From Streptomyces sp. NBC_00557 (GTDB lineage: Bacteria; Actinomycetota; Actinomycetes; Streptomycetales; Streptomycetaceae), in NCBI RefSeq assembly GCF_036345995.1, contig NZ_CP107797.1:278740-342739 (forward strand): a stretch of DNA of 64,000 nt, given 5' to 3'. Of the stretch, positions 16,009 to 25,331 are shown piece after piece; the first letter of the stretch is position 1; every line of letters starts with the position of its first letter. The position numbers and the translations under genes are program-made. The notes under the pieces are model-generated. The model worked only from the letters and a program-made list of their open reading frames with translations. It was not told the origin of the DNA and ran no database searches.

Positions 16009-17618
16009 GACTGCTGATTCCTTTCCGCCATGGTGGTGTCCTTGGAGTGCCCGGTGCGCAGGGCTTCCTCGCAGATGTCGATCACGGAGCCAATGAACTT
16101 CGCCATCCAGGAGGATTCACTGACGCTGGGCTCGCGCAGGATTTCGGGATGCTCTTCCAGAAAACGCAGGGCGTCGGTCTGAGGGAGCGCGTCCTTGGCC
16201 AGTTGGTCATAGCCGGCGGCACGCCTTTCGTAGGCTTCCCGGGTCTCGCGGGCGCCGGTCGCCGCGTGCGGGACCTGCTGGCCGAAGAGCAGGACGTCAT
16301 GTCCGAAGGCGCCGAAATTGACGGTGCCGCCGACACTCAGGTCGGACGTCGAATAGGTGAGGGCGCCCAGTTCGCCGAAACGCGCCACCAGATGCTCGAC
16401 AGCGGAGATGTCGGTACGGCTGCGGCAGGCCCTCCAGAACTCGGTGTCCCGGCGGGTGTTGAAGCGGTAGTGGATGGACAGGAACCCCCGAATGAAGTCC
16501 CAGGTGTCCGCGATCGCTCCGTTCACCGCGTCGGTGGTCTTCGGCGTCAGCCGGCCCGCGCTCTCGGCCAGCGCCATGGAAAGCAGCAGCGACTGGCGGC
16601 AGATGACGAACAGGCCGGTTGATTCCAGGGGTTCGACAAAGCCGTAGGAATTACCGATGGCCGCTACGTTCCCCTTGACGAACTGGTCGTGCCGGCCGGA
16701 GCGGAACCGCACCTTGCGCACCGGCCCGAGACCGGGGTACACGCGGCGGAACTCCGCCTCGGCGTCCTCGTCCGAGACGAACGCGGAGGAGTAGACGTAG
16801 CCCAGGTGGTCCTCCTCCCGCATGGGGATGGTCCAGGCCCAGCCGTTGTCCATGGTCTGCGCGCGGGTGTACGGCTTGATGGTCCCGTCGTGAGCGGCCG
16901 TACCGAACAGGGCGCTGTCGGTCAGCAGACTGGAGCCGTACGACAGGAACGGGGAGCCCATCGTCTTCTCCAGGAGCAGCGACTTGAAGCCGGTGCAGTC
17001 GATGAAGAAGTCGAAACGGTGGCGCCGCCCCTCCGTGTCGACGACCGACGTGACGAGGCCGTCAGGGCCCTGCTCGACGTCAGTGATGGTGCAGTCGACG
17101 TGGGTGATGTCCCTGGCCAGCGCCGTCTCGCGCAGATAGGCGAGGAACCGCTTGTTGTCGATGTGGTAGCCGAACGGGTACAGCGCCTCCAGCGAGAACG
17201 GCGGCTGCGACCCGGACCGGACGACGAGGTGGCGGTGCTCCGACATGAGCACGGACTCGAGCGTGCTGCGCCGGATGTGCCCGTCGTACTCCTGCGACTC
17301 GGCGACCGTGCCCGTGTCGAACGGGTAGTTGAAGTAGTGGTCCTCGTCCGTGCCGCCCCAGTTGAAGCGGATGCCGAGTTTGTACGTCGGCCGGACCTTC
17401 CGGTAGAAGTCCTCGATGTCGAATCCCAGCACCTTGTAGAGGAAGGGCGGGAATTCGGAGGTGGTCGCCTCGCCGACTCCGATGACCGGAATGCTCGACG
17501 ACTCCAGCAGGCTGATCTCGGTGTCCGGGAGATGGGCCCGGAGGGTCAGCGCCGCCAGATATCCGGCACTCCCTCCGCCGACCACACCTATGGAACGTAT
17601 CGCCTCGGTTTCGGGCAT
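16005..17618 (-). CDS. Flavin-dependent tryptophan-type halogenase
   Basis: This 537-residue enzyme matches FADH2-dependent halogenases that chlorinate or brominate aromatic rings. The dinucleotide-binding motif GGGSAG lies at residues 14-19, the family-specific GWAWTIPM (WxWxIP) is present near residue 268, and TYKLG places the expected catalytic lysine at about residue 78. FVEPLESTG matches the second catalytic region. It needs a flavin reductase partner, none of which lies in this operon. The ATG at 17618 has AGGAGG upstream and starts 5 bp after the thioesterase gene. An open frame extends 69 codons further upstream but overlaps the thioesterase and is unlikely. The substrate could be free tryptophan or carrier-bound tryptophan. 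Confidence 0.92.
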   Translation of the reverse strand: MPETEAIRSIGVVGGGSAGYLAALTLRAHLPDTEISLLESSSIPVIGVGEATTSEFPPFLYKVLGFDIEDFYRKVRPTYKLGIRFNWGGTDEDHYFNYPFDTGTVAESQEYDGHIRRSTLESVLMSEHRHLVVRSGSQPPFSLEALYPFGYHIDNKRFLAYLRETALARDITHVDCTITDVEQGPDGLVTSVVDTEGRRHRFDFFIDCTGFKSLLLEKTMGSPFLSYGSSLLTDSALFGTAAHDGTIKPYTRAQTMDNGWAWTIPMREEDHLGYVYSSAFVSDEDAEAEFRRVYPGLGPVRKVRFRSGRHDQFVKGNVAAIGNSYGFVEPLESTGLFVICRQSLLLSMALAESAGRLTPKTTDAVNGAIADTWDFIRGFLSIHYRFNTRRDTEFWRACRSRTDISAVEHLVARFGELGALTYSTSDLSVGGTVNFGAFGHDVLLFGQQVPHAATGARETREAYERRAAGYDQLAKDALPQTDALRFLEEHPEILREPSVSESSWMAKFIGSVIDICEEALRTGHSKDTTMAERNQQS

Positions 17619-17623
17619 GCCGG

Positions 17624-18385
17624 TCAGGCCTCCTGGGTGATGGGATGCTGGATGAGATGCGCGGCCAGAACATCGAGGATTCCGGCGGCGTTCTGGTGGA
17701 GATGGAAATGGCCGCCGCGCATGATACGCAGGGAGAATTCGTGCTGCGTGTAGTCGCGCCACCGCTCCAGTTCGGCAGGCCTGACGAAGCGGTCGACCGA
17801 GCCGCCGAAGACGTGCAGCGGACATTCCAGGGGAGCTTCCTCGGAATGCCTGTAGCTGCTGACGGCGGCGAAGTCCGCGCGCAGCACCGGCAGGATTTCC
17901 CTGATCAGGTCGGGCTGTGCTCCGGGGCCGTTCGAAAAAGCGTAGGAGAGCCCGTTGAGGAAATCCAGAATCGCCTTGTCCGGAACATCGTCCAGAGCGT
18001 GCGGCCGCAGGGTGTGCGGCGGAGGGAACGAGGAGACGGCCAGCGCTGCGGGCAGCGCCCGTTCCAGGCGGCGCGCCCGACGGGCCAGCGCGAAAGCGAT
18101 CAGCGAGCCTGCGCTGTGCCCGAAGAAGGCGTACGGCCGGCCGGCCACGGCCTCCTCCACCGGCCGGGCGGTCGCCGCCACCAGCGCGTCGAAGTCGGTG
18201 AGGAAGGGCTCCCCGGCCCTGTCCTCCCGGCCCGGAAGCTGAACGGCCATCAACTCCAGTCCTCCAGGCAGGACACGGGCCCAGCGGCGGAACGCGGACG
18301 CGCCACCCCCGGCGTGCGGGAAGCAGACCACCACCGGGGCGGTAGGCCGCTCGGGTCCGAAACGCACCAGACGGGCCTCAGACAT
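17624..18385 (-). CDS. Type II thioesterase
   Basis: This 253-residue alpha/beta hydrolase has VVCFPHAGGGASAFRRW near the start, the nucleophile elbow FFGHSAGSL, and GGHFHLHQ near the end, giving a Ser-Asp-His triad typical of editing thioesterases that release stalled or mis-loaded acyl groups from NRPS carriers. The ATG at 18385 overlaps the 3' end of the transporter gene by 8 bp. It is one of two such enzymes in this operon. Confidence 0.9.
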   Translation of the reverse strand: MSEARLVRFGPERPTAPVVVCFPHAGGGASAFRRWARVLPGGLELMAVQLPGREDRAGEPFLTDFDALVAATARPVEEAVAGRPYAFFGHSAGSLIAFALARRARRLERALPAALAVSSFPPPHTLRPHALDDVPDKAILDFLNGLSYAFSNGPGAQPDLIREILPVLRADFAAVSSYRHSEEAPLECPLHVFGGSVDRFVRPAELERWRDYTQHEFSLRIMRGGHFHLHQNAAGILDVLAAHLIQHPITQEA

Positions 18386-20528
18386 CCCGTCCTCCCGCCA
18401 CCGCACCGGTCCGGGAGGGCGCGGGCTCCGCGGATTCGGACGCCGTGCCCGGGGAGAGCCCCGCGGGCAGCGCACGCGGCCACCCCATCCGGTCCCCGAG
18501 GTCCAGGAGCAGGGCCGGCAGCAGCACCGGCCGCACCACGAACGCGTCCAGCAGCACCCCGAGCGCCACGACGACGGCGACCTCGACGACTCCGACCAGC
18601 GGCACCAGCGCCAGCGCCGAGAACGTGGCGGCGACGACCAGCGCGGCGCCGGTGAGCGCGGGGGCCGTGACGGCGACCGCGCGGTGCACACCGGCCTCCG
18701 TACCGAGGCGGGCCCGCTCCTCCTGCACCCGCCTCAGCAGGAAGACGCCGTGACCGACGCCGAAGGTCATCAGATAGGCCAGGGAGTGCAGCGCGAGCGT
18801 TCCGTCCTGGCCGGCGAAGCCGAAGACCGGCCGGTGGGCGGCCACCGACAGGCCCAGCGCCGCCGCGTAGGCGAGGACCACGCTTGCGACCAGCACCAAG
18901 GGAGCGACGACGGAGCGCAGCAGCAGGCCGAGCGCCAGCGCCAGGACGAGCAGCAGCAGCGGGATGACGACCATACGGTCCCTGGACTCGGCGTCCTGCC
19001 TGTCGAGCGCGATGGCGTCCTGGCCGCCGACCACGGCGTCCGCGCCGGGCACGTCGCGCAGGGTCTCCCGCAGGTGCCGCACGGTCTCCAGGGCCGCCCG
19101 GCCGGCCGGGGCAGAGGTCGGCGTCGCGGTGATCAGGGTCAGCTCACCGGCCTGCGCGACCCGGCGGGGCTGCGCCAGGCCCTCGATGCCGCGCACCGCC
19201 GCGAGTGTCCGCTCCGCGGCGTCGGACCGCGCGATGACGATCACGGGGCACGTGGTGCCCGCGGGGAACCCCTTGGCGAGCATGCGCTGACCGGCGACAG
19301 CCTGGGGTTCATGGGCGAAGGAATCGTTCGTGCTGAGACCGGTGTGCGAGCCGAGCAGTCCCAGCGACAACGCGCCGAGCACCGCGGTCGTCGCCGCCCA
19401 GACCAGCCGGGGCCGCCGGCCGACCCGCTCCGAGAGGCGACCCCAGAAGCCCGACTCCGGCTCCACCGTGGTTCCGTGCCGGGGTATGCGGGGCCAGAAG
19501 ATCCAGCGCCCGAACACCAGCAGGGCGGCAGGCAGCAGAGTCATCGACACGGCCAGCGCGCACACCACGGCCACCGCACTGACCGGCCCGAGCCCACGCG
19601 TCGTCTCCAGATCCGCCGCCGCCAGGCTCAGCAGGCCGACGACGACCGCGACCGCGCTCGTGACGACGGCCCCGCCGGCCCGGGGAAGCGCGGCGCGCAT
19701 CGCCTCGTGCCGGTCGGCGTGCGTGCGCAACTCCTCCCGGTACCGGGCGATGAGCAGCAGCCCGTACAGGGTCGAGCCGCACAGCGCGAGCACGGTGAGC
19801 AGCCCCTGCGACAGCGTCGTGTACGTGAGTCCGGTCGCCTTGCCGAGCAGGTAGACCATGCCCTCGGCGACCGCCAGGGCGAAGGCCGCGACGGCCAGCG
19901 TCACCGCCCACAGCAGGGGACTGCGGTGGGCGACGACCAGGACGACCAGGAGAACCAGCAGCGTGCCGAGGAACAGCGCCATGTTGACGTCGCGCATGAT
20001 GTCGGCGTTGGCTGTCGTGTAGCCCGCCTGACCCGTCACCGCCACGTCCAGCCCGCCGTCGCCCCGGCCGACCAGACGCTGGATGGCCCGCACGGAGTCA
20101 CCGACGTCCGCCGTCTCCTCGAAGCTCAGCTCGGTGCCGGGCACGGGAAGGTCCACCTCGACGACGGCCGTCCTGCCGTCCCGGGCGAAACGGGCCTCGT
20201 GCACCTCGGCCCCCTCGGTGATCTTCCGCTCGACCGCCTCGCGGTCGCGGTCGATCCGGGCCCGGTCGGCGTCGGTCAGCGAGGACGGGCGCTGATAGAC
20301 GATGAGCGCGGGCAATTTCTTGCTCTGCGGGAAGCTCTGGTATTTCTGGTCGGCTGTGACGGATTCCGCGGAGTCCGGCAGGGCGCTGATGCTGCTGTTC
20401 TTCTGCAGCGTGAACATCTTGCTGCCCTGGGAGCCCACGAGAAGGAGGAGGAATAACCAGGCCAGGAGAACAAGCCACTTGGTTCGTCGCCCTGCCGGTA
20501 TCCCAACGAACCGAGCAACTCTACTCAC
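18378..20528 (-). CDS. MMPL/RND-family transporter
   Basis: This 716-residue protein begins with a membrane segment (WLVLLAWLFLLLLVG), followed by an extracytoplasmic loop of about 130 residues, five membrane segments around residues 180-340, a second loop, and five more around 510-670. This is the duplicated 12-helix plan of MMPL proteins, which move lipids and lipopeptides across the actinomycete membrane using the proton gradient. In this operon it is a second candidate exporter for a lipopeptide. The GTG start has GGAGCGATC upstream. The C-terminal tail is short, hydrophilic and proline-rich. Confidence 0.88.
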   Translation of the reverse strand: MSRVARFVGIPAGRRTKWLVLLAWLFLLLLVGSQGSKMFTLQKNSSISALPDSAESVTADQKYQSFPQSKKLPALIVYQRPSSLTDADRARIDRDREAVERKITEGAEVHEARFARDGRTAVVEVDLPVPGTELSFEETADVGDSVRAIQRLVGRGDGGLDVAVTGQAGYTTANADIMRDVNMALFLGTLLVLLVVLVVAHRSPLLWAVTLAVAAFALAVAEGMVYLLGKATGLTYTTLSQGLLTVLALCGSTLYGLLLIARYREELRTHADRHEAMRAALPRAGGAVVTSAVAVVVGLLSLAAADLETTRGLGPVSAVAVVCALAVSMTLLPAALLVFGRWIFWPRIPRHGTTVEPESGFWGRLSERVGRRPRLVWAATTAVLGALSLGLLGSHTGLSTNDSFAHEPQAVAGQRMLAKGFPAGTTCPVIVIARSDAAERTLAAVRGIEGLAQPRRVAQAGELTLITATPTSAPAGRAALETVRHLRETLRDVPGADAVVGGQDAIALDRQDAESRDRMVVIPLLLLVLALALGLLLRSVVAPLVLVASVVLAYAAALGLSVAAHRPVFGFAGQDGTLALHSLAYLMTFGVGHGVFLLRRVQEERARLGTEAGVHRAVAVTAPALTGAALVVAATFSALALVPLVGVVEVAVVVALGVLLDAFVVRPVLLPALLLDLGDRMGWPRALPAGLSPGTASESAEPAPSRTGAVAGGRDV

Positions 20529-20664
20529 AGCGATCGCTCCTTCGATTTATCTCACGCCGGGGCCGCGCCACCGTAGCTCCGGGGCGGGAGCAGACTCAAG
20601 GAATGGTCTGGTGCGCTGCCCGGCGCGCGGGAAGACGTGTCCCGTCGACGGGACACAACCCTTG

Positions 20665-21399
20665 TCAAAGCAAAGGCTTGGTGACTTTCTGGAGGATCGC
20701 GGACCCGTTGTCGAAGAGATAGAAGTGGTCACCGGGGAAGAGATCCAGCGAGAACTCCGTTTCGGTGAGCCCGGCCCAGCCCTCCAGCTCATGCGGAGCG
20801 GCGAAGGGATCCGCATCGGCCGCGAAGGCGTGGATGGGACACGGCAGGGGCCGCTCGTCACGCAGTCGGTAGCCCCCGGCCAGCGCGAAGTCGGCCCTGA
20901 GGATGGGCAGGAACATCTCCAGGAAACCCTTCTGGGTGAGCAGGGTCTGCGGTACGTACCGCCGCTTCAGCAGGAAGTTCAGCAGTGTGTCGTCAGGCTC
21001 CTCGTGCAGCGGGTCCGGTATGCGTACCTGCGGCGACGGGTATCCGGAGACCCCGAGGCACACCGGGCCGGGAAGGCCCTGCCGGCGGCGGAGCAGGGCC
21101 AGTTCGTAGGCGACGAGAGCGCCCACGCTGTGCCCGAAGAAAGCGAAGCGGCGGCCGTGCAGAATCTCGGCGAGTCCGGCCGCGGTCTGAGCCACCAGTG
21201 TGTCGAGGTCCGGAATCAGGGCCTCACGGATGCGCGTCTCCCGGCCGGGAAAACGCACCGCGAGAATCTCGACCTCCAACGGGGCCACGGTTCGCCAGCG
21301 CTGATAGGCCGACGGCCCGCTGCCGGCGTGGGGAAAGAGCACGAGAAGAGGGCGGTCCGGTCGTGAGGAGCCGATCCGGGAAACCCATTTGCTGCTCAT
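20665..21399 (-). CDS. Type II thioesterase (second copy)
   Basis: This 244-residue editing thioesterase has LLVLFPHAGSGPSAYQRW, the nucleophile motif FFGHSVGALVAYE and a late histidine in FPGDHFYLF. It is clearly diverged from the copy at 17624. The ATG has AAAGGAG upstream and it is the first gene of the minus-strand operon. About 135 bp separate it from the MMPL gene. Two type II thioesterases in one cluster suggest separate proof-reading of different carriers, such as acyl-ACP and peptidyl carriers. Confidence 0.9.
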   Translation of the reverse strand: MSSKWVSRIGSSRPDRPLLVLFPHAGSGPSAYQRWRTVAPLEVEILAVRFPGRETRIREALIPDLDTLVAQTAAGLAEILHGRRFAFFGHSVGALVAYELALLRRRQGLPGPVCLGVSGYPSPQVRIPDPLHEEPDDTLLNFLLKRRYVPQTLLTQKGFLEMFLPILRADFALAGGYRLRDERPLPCPIHAFAADADPFAAPHELEGWAGLTETEFSLDLFPGDHFYLFDNGSAILQKVTKPLL

Positions 21400-21616
21400 C
21401 CGTCATCTCCTTTGCCGTTTCTCCGCGCATACGTCGCGGCGCCGTGGGCTCAGATGCCCGGGCGATCCTCTCTCAGGCGACGGATCCACGGGAGTCCCGC
21501 ACCCGCATACGACGGCGGTACGTCGCCGCTCTGGCGTGAAAAGACGTCGAACGAGCACGATGCGTAAGGCGTGCGGGGCCGATCCGGTGAGCCCGCGTCA
21601 TCAGGGAGGAATTCTC
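21400..21616. promoter_or_regulatory. Divergent promoter region between thioesterase and P450 genes
   Basis: This 217-bp gap separates two divergent genes and must hold both promoters. It contains two related GCATACG(T/A)CG strings (near 21427 and 21507) and a cggcggtacgtcgccg near-palindrome. I cannot assign -35/-10 boxes with confidence. Confidence 0.4.
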
Positions 21617-22852
21617 GTGCTCGCGTTGAAAGCCGTCGATTTCCAGGACCTCGACGAACTGGACCTACTGGATCTGAAGCTGCATGCGACGGCCGATCTG
21701 GGACCTCTGTGGAAGAGGCTCCGGCGGGAGGCTCCCGTGTGGTGGCACCGTCCGCGCGGAGACGTTCCCGGGTTCTGGGTCGTCACCCGGTATGCCGACG
21801 TGCTGAGCGTGCTCAAGGACCACAAGAGCTTCACGGTCGCTCGGGGGAACATGCTGGGGACCCTGCTGCACGGGGGCGACACCGCGGCCGGGCGGATGGT
21901 CGCCGTGTCGGACGGCCGGTGGCACGCGGGCCTGCGGCGGCTGATGCTCTCGGGCATCGGACCCCGGGTGCTCGACCTGGTCAAGGACATCATCGAGACC
22001 ACGACACGCGACCTGGTCGGCCGGGCACTGGAGCGCGGCGACTGCGACTTCGCGCGCGACGTCGCGGCGCAGATCCCCCTGACGGCGATCTGCGAACTCC
22101 TGGGAGTGCCGCCGCAGGACCGGTCCCGCGTCCTGGAGCTGACGAACCAGGCGATGCTCTCCGGCGGGGCCGAAGAGCCCGGTGTCGAGATCCGCGTCGC
22201 CCGCAGCCGGATCCTGCAGTACTACGCCAACCTGGCGGCCGTACGCGGCGACGTCCCGGGCAGCGACATGGTCAGCCTCCTGGCCACCAGCGAGGTCGAC
22301 GGGCGCCGGCTCACCAAGGAGGAGGTGCTGCTCAACTGCTACAACCTCATCGTCGGCGGGGACGAGACCGCGCGGCTGGCGATGAGCGGGGGACTGCTCG
22401 CGCTGATGGAGAACCCGCAGCAGTGGCGGCGGCTGCGCGCGGACCCCCGCCTGGTCGACCCGGCGGTCGAGGAGATCCTCCGGTGGACCTCGCCGGCCTC
22501 GCACATCGGGCGGACCGCCCTGTCCGACGTGACACTGCACGGCGAGGCGATACGGGCGGGCGATGTGGTGACCGTATGGAACGTCTCGGCCAACCGCGAC
22601 GAGCGGGCGTTCCCGGAGCCCGACCACTTCGACATCGGGCGCTCCCCGAACCGGCACCTCACGTTCGGCCACGGCCTGCACTTCTGCATCGGAGCGGTCC
22701 TCGCCCGGCTGGAACTGCGCACGATGCTCCGCGTCCTGCGCGAGCAGGTCGCCTCGGTGGAGATCCGGGGCGAGGTACGACGCATCGAATCGAACTTCAT
22801 CACGGGCGTCAGCAGTCTCCCGGTGACGCTCAACAAGGCCGCGTCTGCCTGA
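21617..22852 (+). CDS. Cytochrome P450 monooxygenase
   Basis: This 411-residue bacterial P450 shows the I-helix motif VGGDETARL, the ExxR motif EEILR, and the heme-binding loop FGHGLHFCIGAVLARLELR with its cysteine ligand. It is soluble and would need ferredoxin and reductase partners, which are not in the window. The GTG at 21617 is preferred because GGGAGGA sits six bases upstream; the frame is open further upstream without a better site. It probably hydroxylates or cross-links the peptide or an amino-acid precursor. Its stop codon directly abuts the stop codon of the opposite-strand heme synthase gene. Confidence 0.93.
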   Translation: MLALKAVDFQDLDELDLLDLKLHATADLGPLWKRLRREAPVWWHRPRGDVPGFWVVTRYADVLSVLKDHKSFTVARGNMLGTLLHGGDTAAGRMVAVSDGRWHAGLRRLMLSGIGPRVLDLVKDIIETTTRDLVGRALERGDCDFARDVAAQIPLTAICELLGVPPQDRSRVLELTNQAMLSGGAEEPGVEIRVARSRILQYYANLAAVRGDVPGSDMVSLLATSEVDGRRLTKEEVLLNCYNLIVGGDETARLAMSGGLLALMENPQQWRRLRADPRLVDPAVEEILRWTSPASHIGRTALSDVTLHGEAIRAGDVVTVWNVSANRDERAFPEPDHFDIGRSPNRHLTFGHGLHFCIGAVLARLELRTMLRVLREQVASVEIRGEVRRIESNFITGVSSLPVTLNKAASA

Positions 22853-23806
22853 TCACGATCCATAAGAGCTGATAACCGCGTCGACGGCCAGCGAAGCGAA
22901 AAGCAGCGTGAGGTAGACGATGGATCCGTGGAAAAGCCCCATGGTCTGCGGATCGCGGTCTCGTCGTACGGCCTGGTGAATACTGTGCACCTTGACGAGA
23001 AAAGCCCCACCCAGGCCGATCGACACGACGCCGTAAAAGGGCGTGGTGGGGGCGAGTGGCCATACGGCGACCGACGAGAACACCATGAGCCAGCTGTGCA
23101 CGATGCTCTCGGCCAGCACTCGTCGGGTGGAAGCCACCACGGGCAGAACTGGAATGTCGGCCCTGGCGTAGTCGTCCCGGTATTTGATGGCGAGTGCCCA
23201 GAAGTGCGGCGGCTGCCAGAAGAAGACGACCAGGAAGAGGCAGAGCGCGGTCCACGACAGGGACCCGGTGACGGTCGCCCAGGCGATCAGCACCGGGGCG
23301 GATCCGCACAGGCCGCCCCACAGCGTGCTCTGCGCCGTCCGCCGCTTCAGCAGCAGGCTGTAGACGAGTGCGTAGTAGCCGATCGCGCAGAGGGTGAGGA
23401 CGGCGGCGAGGAGGTTGGACAGGGCTAGGAACAGGCCGACGGACACCACACCGAGGCAGGTTCCGAAGATCAGCGCCGCGCGCGGCGCGACCTGGTGCCG
23501 GGCCAGTGGACGGTTTCTGGTTCGCTCCATCAACTGGTCGATGTCACGATCGATGAAGCAGTTGAAGGCACCGGCACTGGCCGCCGCACACGTACCACCG
23601 ACGACTACGACGAGAAAATCACCGAAGGACGGAAATCCTCGGCTTGCCACGAAGAGAGTGGGAAGGGCCGAGACCAGCAACAGCTCGACGATGCGCGGTT
23701 TGCACAGAGACAGATAGGCACCCGCGATGTCCTTGACGGACGGCCGGTTCGGGGGAACGGCGAGAGGAACGCTCGTGCTGATGTCGTTGACGTCGGTGAC
23801 GGTCAT
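22853..23806 (-). CDS. UbiA-superfamily protoheme IX farnesyltransferase (heme O synthase)
   Basis: This protein of about 317 residues carries both prenyl-diphosphate Asp motifs of heme O synthase: NCFIDRDIDQLMERTRNRPL and YRDDYARADIPVLPV, with about nine membrane segments and the family marker QPPHFWALAIKYRDD. The family attaches a farnesyl group to heme B for cytochrome oxidase. The ATG at 23806 is chosen; a TTG at 23833 would add nine residues but has no ribosome-binding site. The two converging stop codons of the P450 and this gene share a TGATCA. A heme O synthase beside a natural-product cluster is unexpected: it may be a spare, resistant copy of a target, or a repurposed prenyltransferase. 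Confidence 0.88.
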   Translation of the reverse strand: MTVTDVNDISTSVPLAVPPNRPSVKDIAGAYLSLCKPRIVELLLVSALPTLFVASRGFPSFGDFLVVVVGGTCAAASAGAFNCFIDRDIDQLMERTRNRPLARHQVAPRAALIFGTCLGVVSVGLFLALSNLLAAVLTLCAIGYYALVYSLLLKRRTAQSTLWGGLCGSAPVLIAWATVTGSLSWTALCLFLVVFFWQPPHFWALAIKYRDDYARADIPVLPVVASTRRVLAESIVHSWLMVFSSVAVWPLAPTTPFYGVVSIGLGGAFLVKVHSIHQAVRRDRDPQTMGLFHGSIVYLTLLFASLAVDAVISSYGS

Positions 23807-23854
23807 GCTTTTCTCGCTGTTGAGCGTGCTCAATTACGCGGCCGCCTTTCGGTC

Positions 23855-24720
23855 TCAGTGGCTTCTCGGAAGGGCCGTTAAGGCGCCACTGAGCATCCAG
23901 CAGGCTTTCTTGAGCGTCAAGGCATGGGATATCCACCTGCTTCTTCTCCCGAGGCTCACCGCTTGGTCGTTCCGCAGCTCGGTGAAGAGCTTCTTCGCCT
24001 TCGCCTTGTCCCACTTCACGGCGTCCTCCTTCGACGTGCGGAAGTCGGTGGTGGCCACGGGGACGTTGAGCTGCCCGCCGCTGCCGCCCGAGACGCTCCT
24101 CATCGCCTGGAACAGCGACAGGAGAGTCGGCAGCTCCATGTCCTTGTCCACGACGAGGGTGTCCAGCGCCGCGCCCAGGGCGGGATACGAACGGAACGGG
24201 TCCAGCGCGGTGCCCTGCGTGGCGGCCTTGTGGGCGAGGGCGGAGAGGAACTTCCGCTGGTTCGCGGAGCGCCCCAGGTCGCCGTTCGCCTCCTGGTGCC
24301 TCTGGCGGACGAACGCCAGCGCCTGGGTGCCCGTCAGGTTGTGACAACCCTTCGTCAGGTCCAGTCCCGACTTCGGTCCTTGATGTGCCGGTCCACGCAC
24401 ATCTTCACGCCGCCTACCGCGTCCACGACACCGACGAACCCACCGAAGCCGATCTCCGCGTAGTGGTCGATGCGCAGGCCCGTGTTCTGCTCGATGGTCC
24501 GGACGAGCTGGGCCCACCCAGGGAGTAGGCCGCGTTCAGCTTGTTCTTCGACGCCCGGTGATGCTTGCCGGTGTCCGGATCGAGGTACGACGGGAGGGTC
24601 ACCCAGGAGTCGCGGGTCGGTACGGCCGCCGCCGGCCGAGCCGGTGTGCAGCTCCTTCCCCGACTGCTCGAACAGGCCGTCACGGCTGTCGGATGCGGCG
24701 GACGGTCCGCGACCTGGCTA
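23855..24720 (-). pseudogene. LytR-CpsA-Psr (LCP) cell-wall ligase, frameshifted remnant
   Basis: LCP proteins attach wall polymers to peptidoglycan. Pieces of one are recognisable in order but in different frames: DSRDGLFEQSGKELHTGSAG (near 24690), RDSWVTLPSYLDPDTGKHHR and NKLNAAYSLGGP (about 24630-24510), NTGLRIDHYAEIGFGGFVG (about 24490-24430), and the conserved end with LDLTKGCHNLTGTQALAFVR (about 24370-24290). At least two frameshifts and a deletion between HTGSAG and RDSW break the gene. The tail continues in frame to 23855 past the usual family end. It no longer encodes a working enzyme. Confidence 0.8.
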
Positions 24721-24800
24721 CCTGAACCTGCCCCGCTACACCGTGGCCCCGCCCTCCGAAGGCACCGGCCGCAACCTGCAGGTCGCATGAACGGCAAAAA

Positions 24801-24833
24801 TGTGGGGCCCCGCTGAAACAGCGGGGCCCCACA
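24801..24833 (-). terminator. Strong intrinsic terminator-like hairpin
   Basis: Arms tgtggggccccgctg (24801-24815) and cagcggggccccaca (24819-24833) are a perfect 15-bp stem with a three-base loop. On the minus strand it is followed by TTTTT, the form of a Rho-independent terminator for transcription coming from the right. No intact minus-strand gene remains upstream of it. Confidence 0.75.
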
Positions 24834-25284
24834 TGCCTGAGTAGATGCCACTGACTATACCCAGCGCTCGCACCGCACGCAGCACCACACTGTCCCTGCA
24901 GCATCGAGTGCCCCCGACGTAGCCCACGGCGCGTGCGGGGAGCAGTAGTCAACGAGCTGCACGGCGCGTTCGAGCATGCCGCATAGTCTCGGCAAGTGAA
25001 CGAGAGCGAGGAGCTGCCTGGTTCTCGTGCGCACGCGAGCCGAGGCTTTGTCCGGGCATGTCGGCGCGGGAGGTGGCGGTCATTCCGCAGCCGTCGACCA
25101 GGTCGGCCACCGCCTGCCGCCGCAGTGGCCGCCCGCCCGGGTTCGACGCTGTTGACGCTCGGGGCACACCGCGCCGAACCGTACCCAGCCACGCTGAGCC
25201 ATCTGCACCGTGTAGCGGATCTGCGGGCCCGGGCGAAAGGCCGGAGGCGGTGGCACCGGCTTCCGTGACACACCACCAAGTGCC
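24834..25284. other. Gene-poor stretch
   Basis: About 450 bp with several short open frames on both strands but no recognisable protein, RNA gene or repeat. It follows the decayed LCP gene and precedes the monooxygenase promoter. It is probably degraded coding DNA. Confidence 0.5.
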
Positions 25285-25314
25285 TTGCAGTGCCATAGAT
25301 TGGCCCATCATACT
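25285..25314 (+). promoter_or_regulatory. Candidate sigma-70-type promoter of the monooxygenase gene
   Basis: TTGCAG (25285-25290) and CATACT (25309-25314) are separated by 18 bp, 17 bp before the ATG. This would give a very short leader containing AGGAGAG. The match to consensus is moderate. Confidence 0.4.
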
Positions 25315-25331
25315 GATCATCAGGAGAGTCG

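Noticed and set aside
13045..16017. A plus-strand open frame of nearly 1000 codons
   Set aside because: It is the mirror of the amidohydrolase and A-PCP genes on the minus strand and has no recognisable protein features.
24470..24790. Plus-strand frame ending in a protein-like RPGYLNLPRYTVAPP tail
   Set aside because: Mostly antisense to the LCP remnant. The last 30 codons look protein-like and could be a stray gene tail, but I cannot assign it.
24834..25284. A tRNA or small RNA gene in the gene-poor stretch
   Set aside because: I looked for cloverleaf arms and a T-loop and found none.
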